Assembly (NCBI GenBank): GCA_003214815.1
Contig: QCLE01000003.1
Span: 62,001 to 126,000, forward strand
DNA: 64,000 bases
Direction: 5' to 3'
Source: Prochlorococcus sp. AG-412-J13
GTDB taxonomy: Bacteria; Cyanobacteriota; Cyanobacteriia; PCC-6307; Cyanobiaceae
The notes under the pieces were generated by a model that worked only from the letters and a program-made list of their open reading frames with translations, was not told where the DNA came from and ran no database searches. Below are positions 53,634 through 62,712 of the stretch, piece by piece. The translations under genes were made by a program, and so were the position numbers. Each line of letters opens with the position of its first letter. Position 1 is the stretch's first letter.

Positions 53634-53670
53634 TAAAAAGAGTCAGCCTGTATCCCTACTAGCTGACTCT
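53634..53670 (-). terminator. Rho-independent terminator-like hairpin, minus orientation
   Basis: Minus strand AGAGTCAGC-14 nt-GCTGACTCT followed by TTTTTAT; perfect 9-bp stem. Confidence 0.6.
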
Positions 53671-53862
53671 GGTAACATATTAATTTAAATTACTTTTAAA
53701 TGAGGATTCAACTCTAAAAGAAAAAGGGAATAATTTATATTTTTTTCGATACATAAATGTACCAGTTTTGCTGAGATTACCTAAATAAGGAAGGTTATTT
53801 CACTTTTTTCTTTACATTAATAAATAAATATATTATTAAAAGTTGCGGCCTAGATAAGCAAA

Positions 53863-53970
53863 ATGACTCCTGAAGTAGAACTTTTTAATGGTTGGGCAGC
53901 AATGTTAGGTTTCGTTGCAGCAGTCGGCGCTTACGTAACTACAGGCCAAATCATTCCAGGCTGGTTCTAA
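53863..53970 (+). CDS. short high-light-inducible (Hli/HLIP) protein
   Basis: 35 aa MTPEVELFNGWAAMLGFVAAVGAYVTTGQIIPGWF. Confidence 0.85.
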   Translation: MTPEVELFNGWAAMLGFVAAVGAYVTTGQIIPGWF

Positions 53971-54110
53971 TGAAAAATAGCGGACCAAAAATAGTAGAAA
54001 AAGAAAAAATCGTTGCTGAAAAGCTTAACGGGAGATTCGCAATGTTAGGTTTTGTTTCTTTAATTGGAGCATATCTAACAACAGGTCAAATCATACCTGG
54101 TTTCATCTAA
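53970..54110 (+). CDS. high-light-inducible protein
   Basis: 46 aa MKNSGPKIVEKEKIVAEKLNGRFAMLGFVSLIGAYLTTGQIIPGFI; ATG overlaps upstream TAA by 1 nt; track start 53892 is read-through. Confidence 0.88.
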   Translation: MKNSGPKIVEKEKIVAEKLNGRFAMLGFVSLIGAYLTTGQIIPGFI

Positions 54111-54132
54111 TACAAACTCTTTTATTTCTATT

Positions 54133-54169
54133 AAGAGTCGAATTTAAAATTAAATTTGGCTCTTTTTTT
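54133..54169 (+). terminator. terminator of the hli pair
   Basis: AAGAGTCGAATTT-aaaatt-AAATTTGGCTCTT then T run (wobbles allowed). Confidence 0.65.
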
Positions 54170-54582
54170 ATTTATTTTTTTTAAGTGATATTTAATATTA
54201 TATATTAGTTGAATTTGAGTAATACCATTTCGAACAAAACAATAAGCTAAAAAGCAGTATAAAAATTCTATCGCAATGCTAAAAATTAGATTTATAGTAA
54301 TTTTCTAGTTTTAGTGTTTTCACAGTCAAACCTTGGATTAGAAATATTATTTTGTTAATTTTACTAATCTACATTTGCTCAATAATTACTTAAACTAAGA
54401 AAAGTTATAAGCAACAATATTAAAAATTAAATTTCCCAAAATAGAAAGATGAAAATCCATAATTGCTGAATTTTAAAAAATTTGACTAAAGGAAGAAATA
54501 TTAATTTGGTTATTTTTCTTCTTGAGAATTTAAATTTATTTGTTAAATGATGCTATCTTTATCAAGATTATGGAAGAATTTC

Positions 54583-54711
54583 ATGAGAGTAAAGCTTGAA
54601 CCAGAAACAGCATTTATTGGTAAAAAGTTTGCTTATATATTTCTAGGAATAATATTTAGCCTAAATGCCATTATTTTTATTTGGTTTTTCTTATTTTCAA
54701 ATTTCAAATAA
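54583..54711 (+). CDS. 42-aa single-TM peptide
   Basis: MRVKLEPETAFIGKKFAYIFLGIIFSLNAIIFIWFFLFSNFK. Confidence 0.45.
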   Translation: MRVKLEPETAFIGKKFAYIFLGIIFSLNAIIFIWFFLFSNFK

Positions 54712-54826
54712 GCTCTTACTGTAATTAATTAAAAGTTAATTGATTTAAAATAAAATCTAAATATATTATTTAAAATACTTTAAAAATATACTTTTTAAAA
54801 AGTTTCTAAAAACAGTAATTTAGGTT

Positions 54827-55033
54827 CTAAAAAATTCCTGGAATGATCTGTCCTGTTGTTATATAGGCACCTAATAGTGCAACGAACCCAACCATAGCCC
54901 ACCTACCATTTACTTTTTCTGCATTTTGAGGATAGCCATCATAAGAAACCGATTTATCAATATAAGGTCTAGTTTCTGATGGGAACATATTTTGTCTTCC
55001 ACCTGATTCTGTTGTAACTCCTGATTTTGCCAT
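54827..55033 (-). CDS. high-light-inducible protein (start revised)
   Basis: MAKSGVTTESGGRQNMFPSETRPYIDKSVSYDGYPQNAEKVNGRWAMVGFVALLGAYITTGQIIPGIF. Confidence 0.88.
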   Translation of the reverse strand: MAKSGVTTESGGRQNMFPSETRPYIDKSVSYDGYPQNAEKVNGRWAMVGFVALLGAYITTGQIIPGIF

Positions 55034-55270
55034 AAAAAAAATAATTATTGTAAACAAAAGTAACACGAATGTTAATTTATGTAAACTAAAGCGCTCTCAA
55101 GAATTAGCTTTGAGCATTGATAGATCAATATGTCACAATAATGTTTAAAAAAATTGCAGATCACATTTCTTTAATAAAGTCAATTTTTTTAATATCAAAT
55201 TTGCAAGTGAATCACTAAAAATAAGCATTTATACTCACAATAAGTAATTTTACTTAGTAAAATATTTAAA

Positions 55271-55358
55271 GCATTTAGGAAATGCTTAGCTGGGTTAAGT
55301 CAGAAAATCTGAATTAACTAGGTCGTCATGAGCTTGCCTGTGGGATACTTGCAGGCTC
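55271..55358 (+). ncRNA. candidate three-hairpin non-coding RNA
   Basis: GCATTT-AGG-AAATGC; GTTAAgTCAGA-AAA-TCTGAaTTAAC; GAGCTTGC-13 nt-GCAGGCTC, in an intergenic gap; a U.G pair favours the plus strand. Confidence 0.4.
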
Positions 55359-55488
55359 TTTCAATTTTAAAAGCAAGCAAATAAACTAAGCAATTAAATA
55401 ATCTTTTTCCTATTGAATACAATCATAAAGACAAGATACTAATGTCAAAAATTTATTTATTTGCTAAATAAAAAATAGACTGAACAAA

Positions 55489-55593
55489 ATGTATGTATTT
55501 GGATTTTTTCTCATTCCTTCTTGTATTTTTATTATCATTTTTCTTTTAAATCGAGAAAATATGATTTACAATAAAAATCAGAAGGTTAAGTAA
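55489..55593 (+). CDS. 34-aa single-TM peptide
   Basis: MYVFGFFLIPSCIFIIIFLLNRENMIYNKNQKVK. Confidence 0.4.
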   Translation: MYVFGFFLIPSCIFIIIFLLNRENMIYNKNQKVK

Positions 55594-56022
55594 AATCATT
55601 AGTCTAGAAATTCTTAATACTAAAGATTAAAGATCGAACAAGTTTATTGTTTTTCTGAAAATAATAGATTTTAAAGAAACTACCTAAAAGTAGTTATTCA
55701 ATCTTAGTGGATTTAGTAAAGAAACTATACCAACTTTTTTCTTAAAATTAATTTGTCACAATATAGTTTTGAATTATTAATTTGATCTGGTTTTTTATTG
55801 GCAATGTATGCAATTGCATTCTTATATTAAAGTTTTTTTTTCATGCTTTAAATCTTTTTTTAAGAAACCAAATTTTTTGTTTTATAGCAAATGTTAGTAA
55901 ATTATTTTTCTGATTTATTATTTAAATTTAAAGATATTTTCTTAACTATCAATTTTATATTGTTTTCTAAATAATTGATATTTTATAATGTTAAAAAAGA
56001 CAGTAAAATCAAATAAATTTCA

Positions 56023-57228
56023 TTGAAACTTTCAAATCAATCACTAATTAAAAATAATATTAACAAAATAATTTCTCCTTGGTATTTACTACCTTTAATA
56101 GATAGATGGTTATTAGGGCAAATAATACCTCCCATGATATTTGCAATTTCTGCTTTTACTGTTATTTCATTATCTGTTGGAGTAATGTTTGATCTTATAA
56201 GGAAAATAGTTGAATTTGGTTTACCTTTATTTTTAGCTTTCAAAGTTCTTTTTTTTAGTTTACCCAGTTTTTTAGTCTTATCATTCCCAATGGCAGTTTT
56301 ACTTTCAACATTATTAGCCTATGGAAAATTATCAAGCAATTCTGAATTGTTAGCATTGAAATCTTTGGGTATAAAAACTTCAAGAATTATTTCTCCAGCT
56401 ATTGCTCTTTCAATATTTATGACAGGATTAACTTTCTATTTTAATGATAATTTAGTTCCTACGAGTAATAAATTGGCAGAAACGACATTAAGAGCAGGAA
56501 TAGGAAGTTCTTTTAGCGGCGAACAAGGAAAAGATAATATTATGTTTTCAAGATACGGATCTAGGATAAATGCCTCAAATAAAAAACCAACAAAAATAAA
56601 TACTTTTCTTACTCATATATTTTATGCTTCATGGTATCAAAACAACATTATGGAGGAAGTTACAGTTTTAGATTTTTCCAGAGAAGATTTTCAGCAAATT
56701 TTAAAGGCAAAGACTGGAAAATTTGACAAAAAAAGTTCTTCTTGGATATTTTCTGACGGGAGTATTGTATCAATTGATCCAAGCGGACAAACTACAAATA
56801 TTCAATTTAAAGAATACACATATCCATTTGTGGAAGGGCCTATGGAGCTAGCAAAAGTGCCCAAGGATGCAACTGAAATGACTTTAAAGGAGGCTATACA
56901 AGCAGAAAAGATTTACAAAAAAACTGGAAACTTGAAGGAGGTTAGAAGAATTAAAGTCCGCATTCAAGAAAAATTCACCCTGCCTTTTGCATGCTTGGTC
57001 TTTGGTTTAATAGGGAGCAGTTTGGGATCTAAATCTAATTTAAGATCTTCAAAAAGTCAGGGATTTGGATTGAGTGTAATACTTATATTAATTTATTATG
57101 TAATGTCATTTATATTTAGTTCGTTCGGAGTAAAAGGTATTTTACCTCCAATTTTTGCTGCATGGTTACCTGTCTTAATTTCTCTGGGAGGTGGAATTTA
57201 TTTACTAAGAAAATCAAGTTCTTTTTAA
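56023..57228 (+). CDS. LptF/LptG (YjgP/YjgQ) family LPS export permease
   Basis: DRWLLGQIIPPMIFAISAFTVI...FPMAVLLSTLLAYGKLSSNSELLALKSLG; C-terminal TM cluster. Confidence 0.9.
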   Translation: MKLSNQSLIKNNINKIISPWYLLPLIDRWLLGQIIPPMIFAISAFTVISLSVGVMFDLIRKIVEFGLPLFLAFKVLFFSLPSFLVLSFPMAVLLSTLLAYGKLSSNSELLALKSLGIKTSRIISPAIALSIFMTGLTFYFNDNLVPTSNKLAETTLRAGIGSSFSGEQGKDNIMFSRYGSRINASNKKPTKINTFLTHIFYASWYQNNIMEEVTVLDFSREDFQQILKAKTGKFDKKSSSWIFSDGSIVSIDPSGQTTNIQFKEYTYPFVEGPMELAKVPKDATEMTLKEAIQAEKIYKKTGNLKEVRRIKVRIQEKFTLPFACLVFGLIGSSLGSKSNLRSSKSQGFGLSVILILIYYVMSFIFSSFGVKGILPPIFAAWLPVLISLGGGIYLLRKSSSF

Positions 57229-57298
57229 TCTTTTAAGAAGATAAATAATAATACATTTATTTAATAAAATTCTTTTTCAAGACAAGATTCTTAGATCT

Positions 57299-57883
57299 TT
57301 ATTTCCCATCTATTATTTGATAACCATACCAATCAGGATGATTGTTTTCTTCAATAAATGTATTATCTGGAGTTAATTCTATTTCCCAATTACCTACTTT
57401 ATTTATTACTTCACAATCATCGCAACTAATTAACATGTCTAAAGAATCAATATCATCTTTATGCTTTTTTTTACACCCAATAAGCCATTTAGATTTAGCT
57501 ATATTCTTTGCCTCTAATTTATTAAAAGCTGTAACTAATCCAAACTCATGTTTTTCCTGCATAGAAGTTGGATCATATCCTCCAATATTGACAAACCACA
57601 AATATTTTTTGGCCTTAGTTTTTTTAACTAATTTCTTTTTTTCTATTTTATCCTTTTCAATATTTAATAAATTAATCTTAAAACCATCTATATATTTTAT
57701 TTTTTTATAGCTATCAATATGCAAACCTTTTAATGATCCAAACCAATCCTTTCTTAAAGTATCGTATGTATGCTCAATTTTGGATCCAACAACCCACCTA
57801 ACATCATGTAGTTCAATATTAGCTTTTTTTGCTCTACCTCCAAGTACAACCAAATAAAGAAAATTATTTTCTAATTTTTCCAC
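57299..57883 (-). CDS. DUF1543-like protein, two copies of the domain
   Basis: FLYLVVLGGRAKKANIELHDVRWVVGSKIEHTY... and KYLWFVNIGGYDPTSMQEKHEFGLVTAFNKLEAKNIAKSKWL. Confidence 0.75.
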   Translation of the reverse strand: MEKLENNFLYLVVLGGRAKKANIELHDVRWVVGSKIEHTYDTLRKDWFGSLKGLHIDSYKKIKYIDGFKINLLNIEKDKIEKKKLVKKTKAKKYLWFVNIGGYDPTSMQEKHEFGLVTAFNKLEAKNIAKSKWLIGCKKKHKDDIDSLDMLISCDDCEVINKVGNWEIELTPDNTFIEENNHPDWYGYQIIDGK

Positions 57884-57968
57884 TTTTCATAAATAAAGTT
57901 TAATTAGATTTTAATTTAAATTATCAAAAAATATCTTTAATCTTATTTTTACTGAGACAGAGATTCCC

Positions 57969-58112
57969 TTAATTGAACCAACCTTTTTTCTTTGCCTTAA
58001 TTTTTGGTGAAGTCTGAATCTTAGGAGCTTCGTCTACCCTACCTTTAATAATCATTAAGGGAACTATTGCCCATAGTGCTAAAAATAATATCCAAAAAAA
58101 ATAAATGTTCAT
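57969..58112 (-). CDS. 47-aa single-TM protein
   Basis: MNIYFFWILFLALWAIVPLMIIKGRVDEAPKIQTSPKIKAKKKGWFN. Confidence 0.5.
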   Translation of the reverse strand: MNIYFFWILFLALWAIVPLMIIKGRVDEAPKIQTSPKIKAKKKGWFN

Positions 58113-58457
58113 AGATTTAAATTATAATAAAATCATATTAAAATCAATTAAATAAGATTCGTGAGTTTCTTTTTAAAGTTCTAGTTTCAATGTATAATCC
58201 AATCTTTTCTTTTTAAATAAAGCTAAATAAAATGATTAAAAAAATTTATATAAATAATAATTTCACCTTCTAAATATAAAAAGTAAAAACTATAAATTTT
58301 GATCAGGCAATTTCAAAATTACCGCACTAAACAAAACAATTGCTTTGCTTCAGGATATGCAAAGTCCAGATTAATGATGACATGATCAAAACTTTTCGTG
58401 AATGTTTTAAATGATACTTGTTCTTATCTAAAATTTATTTAGCAAAGTTGAAGATGA

Positions 58458-58613
58458 ATGAAAAAATGCGATTTATGTCATAAGCCAGATAAAATTCATT
58501 ACAGAGTTAAATCCATAATTCATAAAGACTGGATTTTTTGTTTTAAAGAATGTTGGTATGTAATTTCTAAACATAAAAATTATTCCTACGGTGGCACAAG
58601 AAAGGCAAAATAA
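58458..58613 (+). CDS. 51-aa Cys-rich (zinc-ribbon-like) protein
   Basis: MKKCDLCHKPDKIHYRVKSIIHKDWIFCFKECWYVISKHKNYSYGGTRKAK. Confidence 0.6.
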   Translation: MKKCDLCHKPDKIHYRVKSIIHKDWIFCFKECWYVISKHKNYSYGGTRKAK

Positions 58614-58783
58614 TAAATTTTCCTGGGAACTAATAACTTACAAAAACAATCAAATAATTATAATCTTTGAAATCTATACAATTACGTTAAATAAAAGTTG
58701 ACAATAAATGATGATTTATAAACATGGTTTATGAAATTTACCAACAAAAATAACTTTCTTTTTTTATTTAATTTATCTTTTGA

Positions 58784-59257
58784 ATGTACTTTTTTGTAAT
58801 TAGAGTCTTGTCTTATTTTGCCAAACCCAACTTTATAGTCTATGACGAATGGTTTGATAATGATTTTAAAAAAATAACCCCTAAAGATAAAAATAAAAAA
58901 ATAACAAATCTTTCAAATACACATGAATTTTTTTATGAACAATCGAATTACAAAGTTGGGGCCTCTGAAAATAACATGCAAAAAGAAATTGATGTAAATA
59001 GAGAAGAACTATTTAATAATTATTATTTTGAAAACAATTCAGAAAAATATGCTTCATTATCAAATAAAAAAATTCTGTTCTTTGAAAAACTCACCAAAAA
59101 CAAACTTAAATTTAATATTACAAAGAAAATAATTTATTCTTTATCAATTTTTGGCTTTGTATCTATTTTAGGATTCCTAGTATTTTTTATTTCACAATCT
59201 AAAAATAATGAATCAAACATAATAAATAAATCAACTTTATTAGAAAAAGGATTTTAA
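58784..59257 (+). CDS. hypothetical protein with C-terminal TM
   Basis: 157 aa ORF; IIYSLSIFGFVSILGFLVFFIS. Confidence 0.5.
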   Translation: MYFFVIRVLSYFAKPNFIVYDEWFDNDFKKITPKDKNKKITNLSNTHEFFYEQSNYKVGASENNMQKEIDVNREELFNNYYFENNSEKYASLSNKKILFFEKLTKNKLKFNITKKIIYSLSIFGFVSILGFLVFFISQSKNNESNIINKSTLLEKGF

Positions 59258-59261
59258 TTTT

Positions 59262-59738
59262 CTAAAATAAATCATTAATTTCTTTTTTAATAGATTTATA
59301 TTCTAAATTAATGTCTTTAATAAATGCATCTACTTCTATTTTAGTATTCTTATATTGATTAATTTTTTGTTTGCTTTTCTCATAGATAATAGATTGAAAT
59401 GTTCCTGGATTTACTGTTTCAATCCAATATCCTAAAAAACAATAAATTTTATTAGGTACAACACTTAAGATATATGATTTCTTGGAAGATTTATATTGAT
59501 CAATGATCTTATTAATTAAGGCTCCTTGAGTTTTTTTGGTACCAAAAGAAGTAAACACTTTTAAATAAGGCTTGAAATTGTTTGATAGATTTTTACTTTT
59601 TTCTACTGAATTTCTGGAAATTATTTTTTCTAAAGAATAACAATAATAGAAAAAATTAGTATTTTCTTTTTTTGATGGATATATAGTTATAAAGGCACCA
59701 AAAACTAAAAAAGAAATTAAAAGAAATTTTTTAAACAT
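59262..59738 (-). CDS. hypothetical secreted/anchored protein
   Basis: 158 aa with N-terminal hydrophobic signal. Confidence 0.55.
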   Translation of the reverse strand: MFKKFLLISFLVFGAFITIYPSKKENTNFFYYCYSLEKIISRNSVEKSKNLSNNFKPYLKVFTSFGTKKTQGALINKIIDQYKSSKKSYILSVVPNKIYCFLGYWIETVNPGTFQSIIYEKSKQKINQYKNTKIEVDAFIKDINLEYKSIKKEINDLF

Positions 59739-59907
59739 TTTTATTTTAATTTAGATTTGTCAAAACATAAATATAAAAAGACGATTCATAAATTAGTATT
59801 AATTACCTTTAAAAGATTCACATTAATTAAAAAGATTTCTATTAATTAAGCTAAAACTCAGTGAGAAGGTTTTAAAAGTAATTCTAAATAATTAAGTATT
59901 TATCTAA

Positions 59908-60252
59908 TCCTTTTTAAATTTTTTTTCAAGAGTAACAATTTCGGCAATATTTATCTCAGCCATACCAGGCAAAATAAATAGTTTTGTAAGAACAATTGAA
60001 TATATTTCTTCAAAAGGTATTCCCGATCAAATTTGAATTATTCTTCTAGTACGTGCAATTATATGTCTTATCTTATGTTCGGGATTTTTTATATTTAGAG
60101 AAAATAAAAAAATTGTTTCGGTTTTGTTTTTACTTTTTCTTATTTCAACAACAATAATTTTCCATGTATTCCCTTTCCATAAAAGAGTATTGCTTATTAA
60201 TCTCGGATTGATACGTGGATTAATTATTTCTGCATTAAGAGAGCAAACATAA
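59908..60252 (+). pseudogene. DoxX-like membrane protein relic
   Basis: ISAIFISAIPGKINSFVRTIEYISSKGIPDQI*IILLVRAIICLILCSGFFIF...; in-frame TGA at 60034 and no recognisable start. Confidence 0.6.
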
Positions 60253-60282
60253 ATAGCTTAATCAAGTAAACCCAAATATTTT

Positions 60283-60441
60283 TTATTTTTTTTCTCTTAA
60301 TTCTGGGAAGCAATTTACAATATGGATTAATTCATAAACCTCTTTACTATCATATTTTTTATTAGGAATTCCACTACCTACCTCTATTCCTCTCTCTTTC
60401 ATCTTCTTTAAGATCAATTCTTGTCTATCATTACTAGACAT
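60283..60441 (-). CDS. small soluble protein
   Basis: 52 aa MSSNDRQELILKKMKERGIEVGSGIPNKKYDSKEVYELIHIVNCFPELREKK. Confidence 0.5.
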   Translation of the reverse strand: MSSNDRQELILKKMKERGIEVGSGIPNKKYDSKEVYELIHIVNCFPELREKK

Positions 60442-60519
60442 AGATTTGATTTTTTTTTATTCTTTCTTCTTTATTCATTAGATATTTATTTAATAAAGTT
60501 GTGGTGAAGCTAATATAAT

Positions 60520-60633
60520 TTAGTGATTCATTATATATGCAAGAAAACCTGTAAATGTAAGTAATTTAAATCCAATAAATAAAGGCAAAAAATTTTTTTT
60601 AACTTTTTGCCAACAGTTAATATTCTCTTGCAT
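60520..60633 (-). CDS. 37-aa TM peptide
   Basis: MQENINCWQKVKKNFLPLFIGFKLLTFTGFLAYIMNH; in-frame coding appearance may extend upstream without a start. Confidence 0.3.
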   Translation of the reverse strand: MQENINCWQKVKKNFLPLFIGFKLLTFTGFLAYIMNH

Positions 60634-60762
60634 GAATTCACAATAGTTTGCATCATGACTTCCTTTTTGTGATACATTAACAATTTTTTTTAATTATCAA
60701 AGTTACTAATTGTACATTTGAAATAGTCGATCTAAAATTGAAATAATAACTCCTCTGTTTTT

Positions 60763-61144
60763 ATGAATGATAAAGAAACAATAATTTAATTATTAAATGA
60801 GTTTGCTAATCCAAAAGAAATGGCTTCATTTTTTTTCACAATGCAACTCCAGATTTTTTATTCATAAGACCAAGTGGTAATACTATAAATTCAGAAGGGT
60901 TTGAACAAATGATTTATGGGGATATAATATATAGTTCAAGAAAAGGCAGGACTAAACAAAATTCACCGATTCCAATTTTTAAGTGAAAAATATAGTAATT
61001 TGCATTTTTACACTAGGTTCAAAATTTACTTATAAAGGTACACCTAATTATGACTTGCCAACAGTTACATCTTTTTTTAAAAAAGTAAATAATATTTGGA
61101 AAATTCACTGGATGCAAAGATCTACAGGGAATTTGGATTTATAG
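60763..61144 (+). pseudogene. NTF2/SnoaL-like protein relic
   Basis: Pieces in different frames: LLNEFANPKEMASFF / HNATPDFLFIRPSGNTINSEGFEQMIYGD / KIHRFQFLSE / IVICIFTLGSKFTYKGTPNYDLPTVTSFFKKVNNIWKIHWMQRSTG. Confidence 0.75.
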
Positions 61145-61146
61145 CT

Positions 61147-61236
61147 ATGGGATTAGCAAAGTTAATATCTCTGCTAATGGTCATATTACTTATAGGTAGC
61201 TCTTTGGAAGGTTTAATTATTTATTTTATAAAATAA
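61147..61236 (+). CDS. 29-aa single-TM peptide
   Basis: MGLAKLISLLMVILLIGSSLEGLIIYFIK. Confidence 0.3.
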   Translation: MGLAKLISLLMVILLIGSSLEGLIIYFIK

Positions 61237-61785
61237 ATGCAAAAGAAAATAATGAGTACCTAAAATCTATTTATTTTTTTTAAAATTACTTCTTTTTTGC
61301 TAAGTAATTAGATTTTCAGGTAAAAATAAAAACTTTAGAAAGACATACACCTATATCTAAAGCTATTAAAGAAATTAGTAAATTACTCATTTTTTAGAAC
61401 TCTCAACTATTTTTTTGTAAAGTTCTTCAGAAATAGGTTGCATAACCTTTTGAAAATCTGATACTAAATTAGTTATTTTTAGATTAATTTCACGTTACGA
61501 AATATACATTTATATGAATTTTTAAATAGGCAAAAAATATCTTCATAATAAGTTTTTCTTATAAGTTATCAATAAATACTTAGTTAAAAAAACTTCAATA
61601 AATGCACAAACTTTTTTTAAAAAGAATTTGATGAGTAATAAAATTATCTAGTTTTTAAGATTATTTTCTCTTCTGATCAATAAAGCAATAACAAAAACCT
61701 CTATATAAAAATTAATAGCAATAATTTTATTAATGGAACATTTAAAGACCATTCTTATTAGATATCTAACAAGAAATTAGAAATC

Positions 61786-61887
61786 TTATTTTAAGTAAAT
61801 AGATCCTCTATAAGTAAGCATTATCACCTTTTCTTCTTGTTTTCTACAATATACAAAGGACTTTCCATTGAAATACATGTTTACCAT
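61786..61887 (-). CDS. 33-aa DUF4278-like mini protein
   Basis: MVNMYFNGKSFVYCRKQEEKVIMLTYRGSIYLK; AGGAG 7 nt before ATG; LTYRG..Y resembles DUF4278. Confidence 0.5.
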   Translation of the reverse strand: MVNMYFNGKSFVYCRKQEEKVIMLTYRGSIYLK

Positions 61888-61975
61888 GATGCAGCTCCTG
61901 AACTTGCTCAAGTCCCCGTCCTATGGCTTGAGTCGTACTGCGGTCTATCAGATGGTAGATCGGACGATTTTGTAG
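61888..61975. promoter_or_regulatory. GC-rich structured RNA element (pseudoknot-capable)
   Basis: CTCAAG(61907-61912)/CTTGAG(61927-61932) crossing CGTCC(61917-61921)/GGACG(61962-61966), plus hairpin CGGTCTATC-AGAT-GGTAGATCG(61941-61962). Confidence 0.4.
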
Positions 61976-62016
61976 CATTTACTACACTCTATTTTTAAAG
62001 TATTTATACTTACATG

Positions 62017-62172
62017 TCAACCATTTATAAATAAATTAAACTTCAATTTAAAATTGGATTCTGCCCTCATGAACTCTCTCATAAGGATAAAGAACATATA
62101 ACTACGAGTAACTCCAATAAAAGCTGAAACAAATGCTAGAACTACACAAATAGGGCAATGTGGAAATCCCAT
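62017..62172 (-). CDS. 51-aa membrane protein
   Basis: MGFPHCPICVVLAFVSAFIGVTRSYMFFILMREFMRAESNFKLKFNLFING. Confidence 0.5.
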   Translation of the reverse strand: MGFPHCPICVVLAFVSAFIGVTRSYMFFILMREFMRAESNFKLKFNLFING

Positions 62173-62712
62173 TATTGATTTTCCAATATAAATTTTAATT
62201 CAGCCTCTGCATTGAGAATATCAATTCTTCTCTTGAATAATTTAAAAAATTTAATTATTTTTTTCAAAATTAAAACTTCTTTAGGCATCAATAATAATAT
62301 TATTCCAAGAATGAATATATCAATGAGCAAAAATACCGGATCGATTGATATAACTAAATTCTCGTATCATATTTATACAAAAAATAATATCAAAATATGC
62401 TGAGGTATTCTCGATCTAATTAATCAAATAAGGCTTGTTGGTTAAGAATCAATGTTCAGAATCAAATATATTAATTGGTAATATAGCTCCCTTGCAGTGC
62501 CATTTTTCTTTTGTCAGAAAAATAGAGTGAGCTAAAATCAAATACTCCAAGAGGATTTAGTTCGCTGCCTAAACATGAAAGTGCAAATTTTTCTTAAATA
62601 ATATAAATCTATGCTTTAATATAAGATAAATATCTTGATTGCTGAATAAATTTATTTTGTATATTACTATTACAAATATTAGGAGTTTATTTAAATTAGT
62701 TACTAAATCCTC

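Noticed and set aside
61877-61975. Plus ORF MFTMMQLLNLLKSPSYGLSRTAVYQMVDRTIL as a peptide gene
   Set aside because: Possible but no close Shine-Dalgarno; overlaps the structured element and the start of the better supported minus mini-ORF. Not excluded without expression data
61888-61975. Assignment of the element to the glutamine (glnA/Downstream-peptide) riboswitch class
   Set aside because: The conserved glnA aptamer strings I recall (GCGGAAGUA core, CGUUSACCC) are not present, so the class cannot be asserted
62212-62403. ORF 62212..62403
   Set aside because: Very AT-rich, repetitive Ile/Asn/Lys composition with no start context; likely chance ORF
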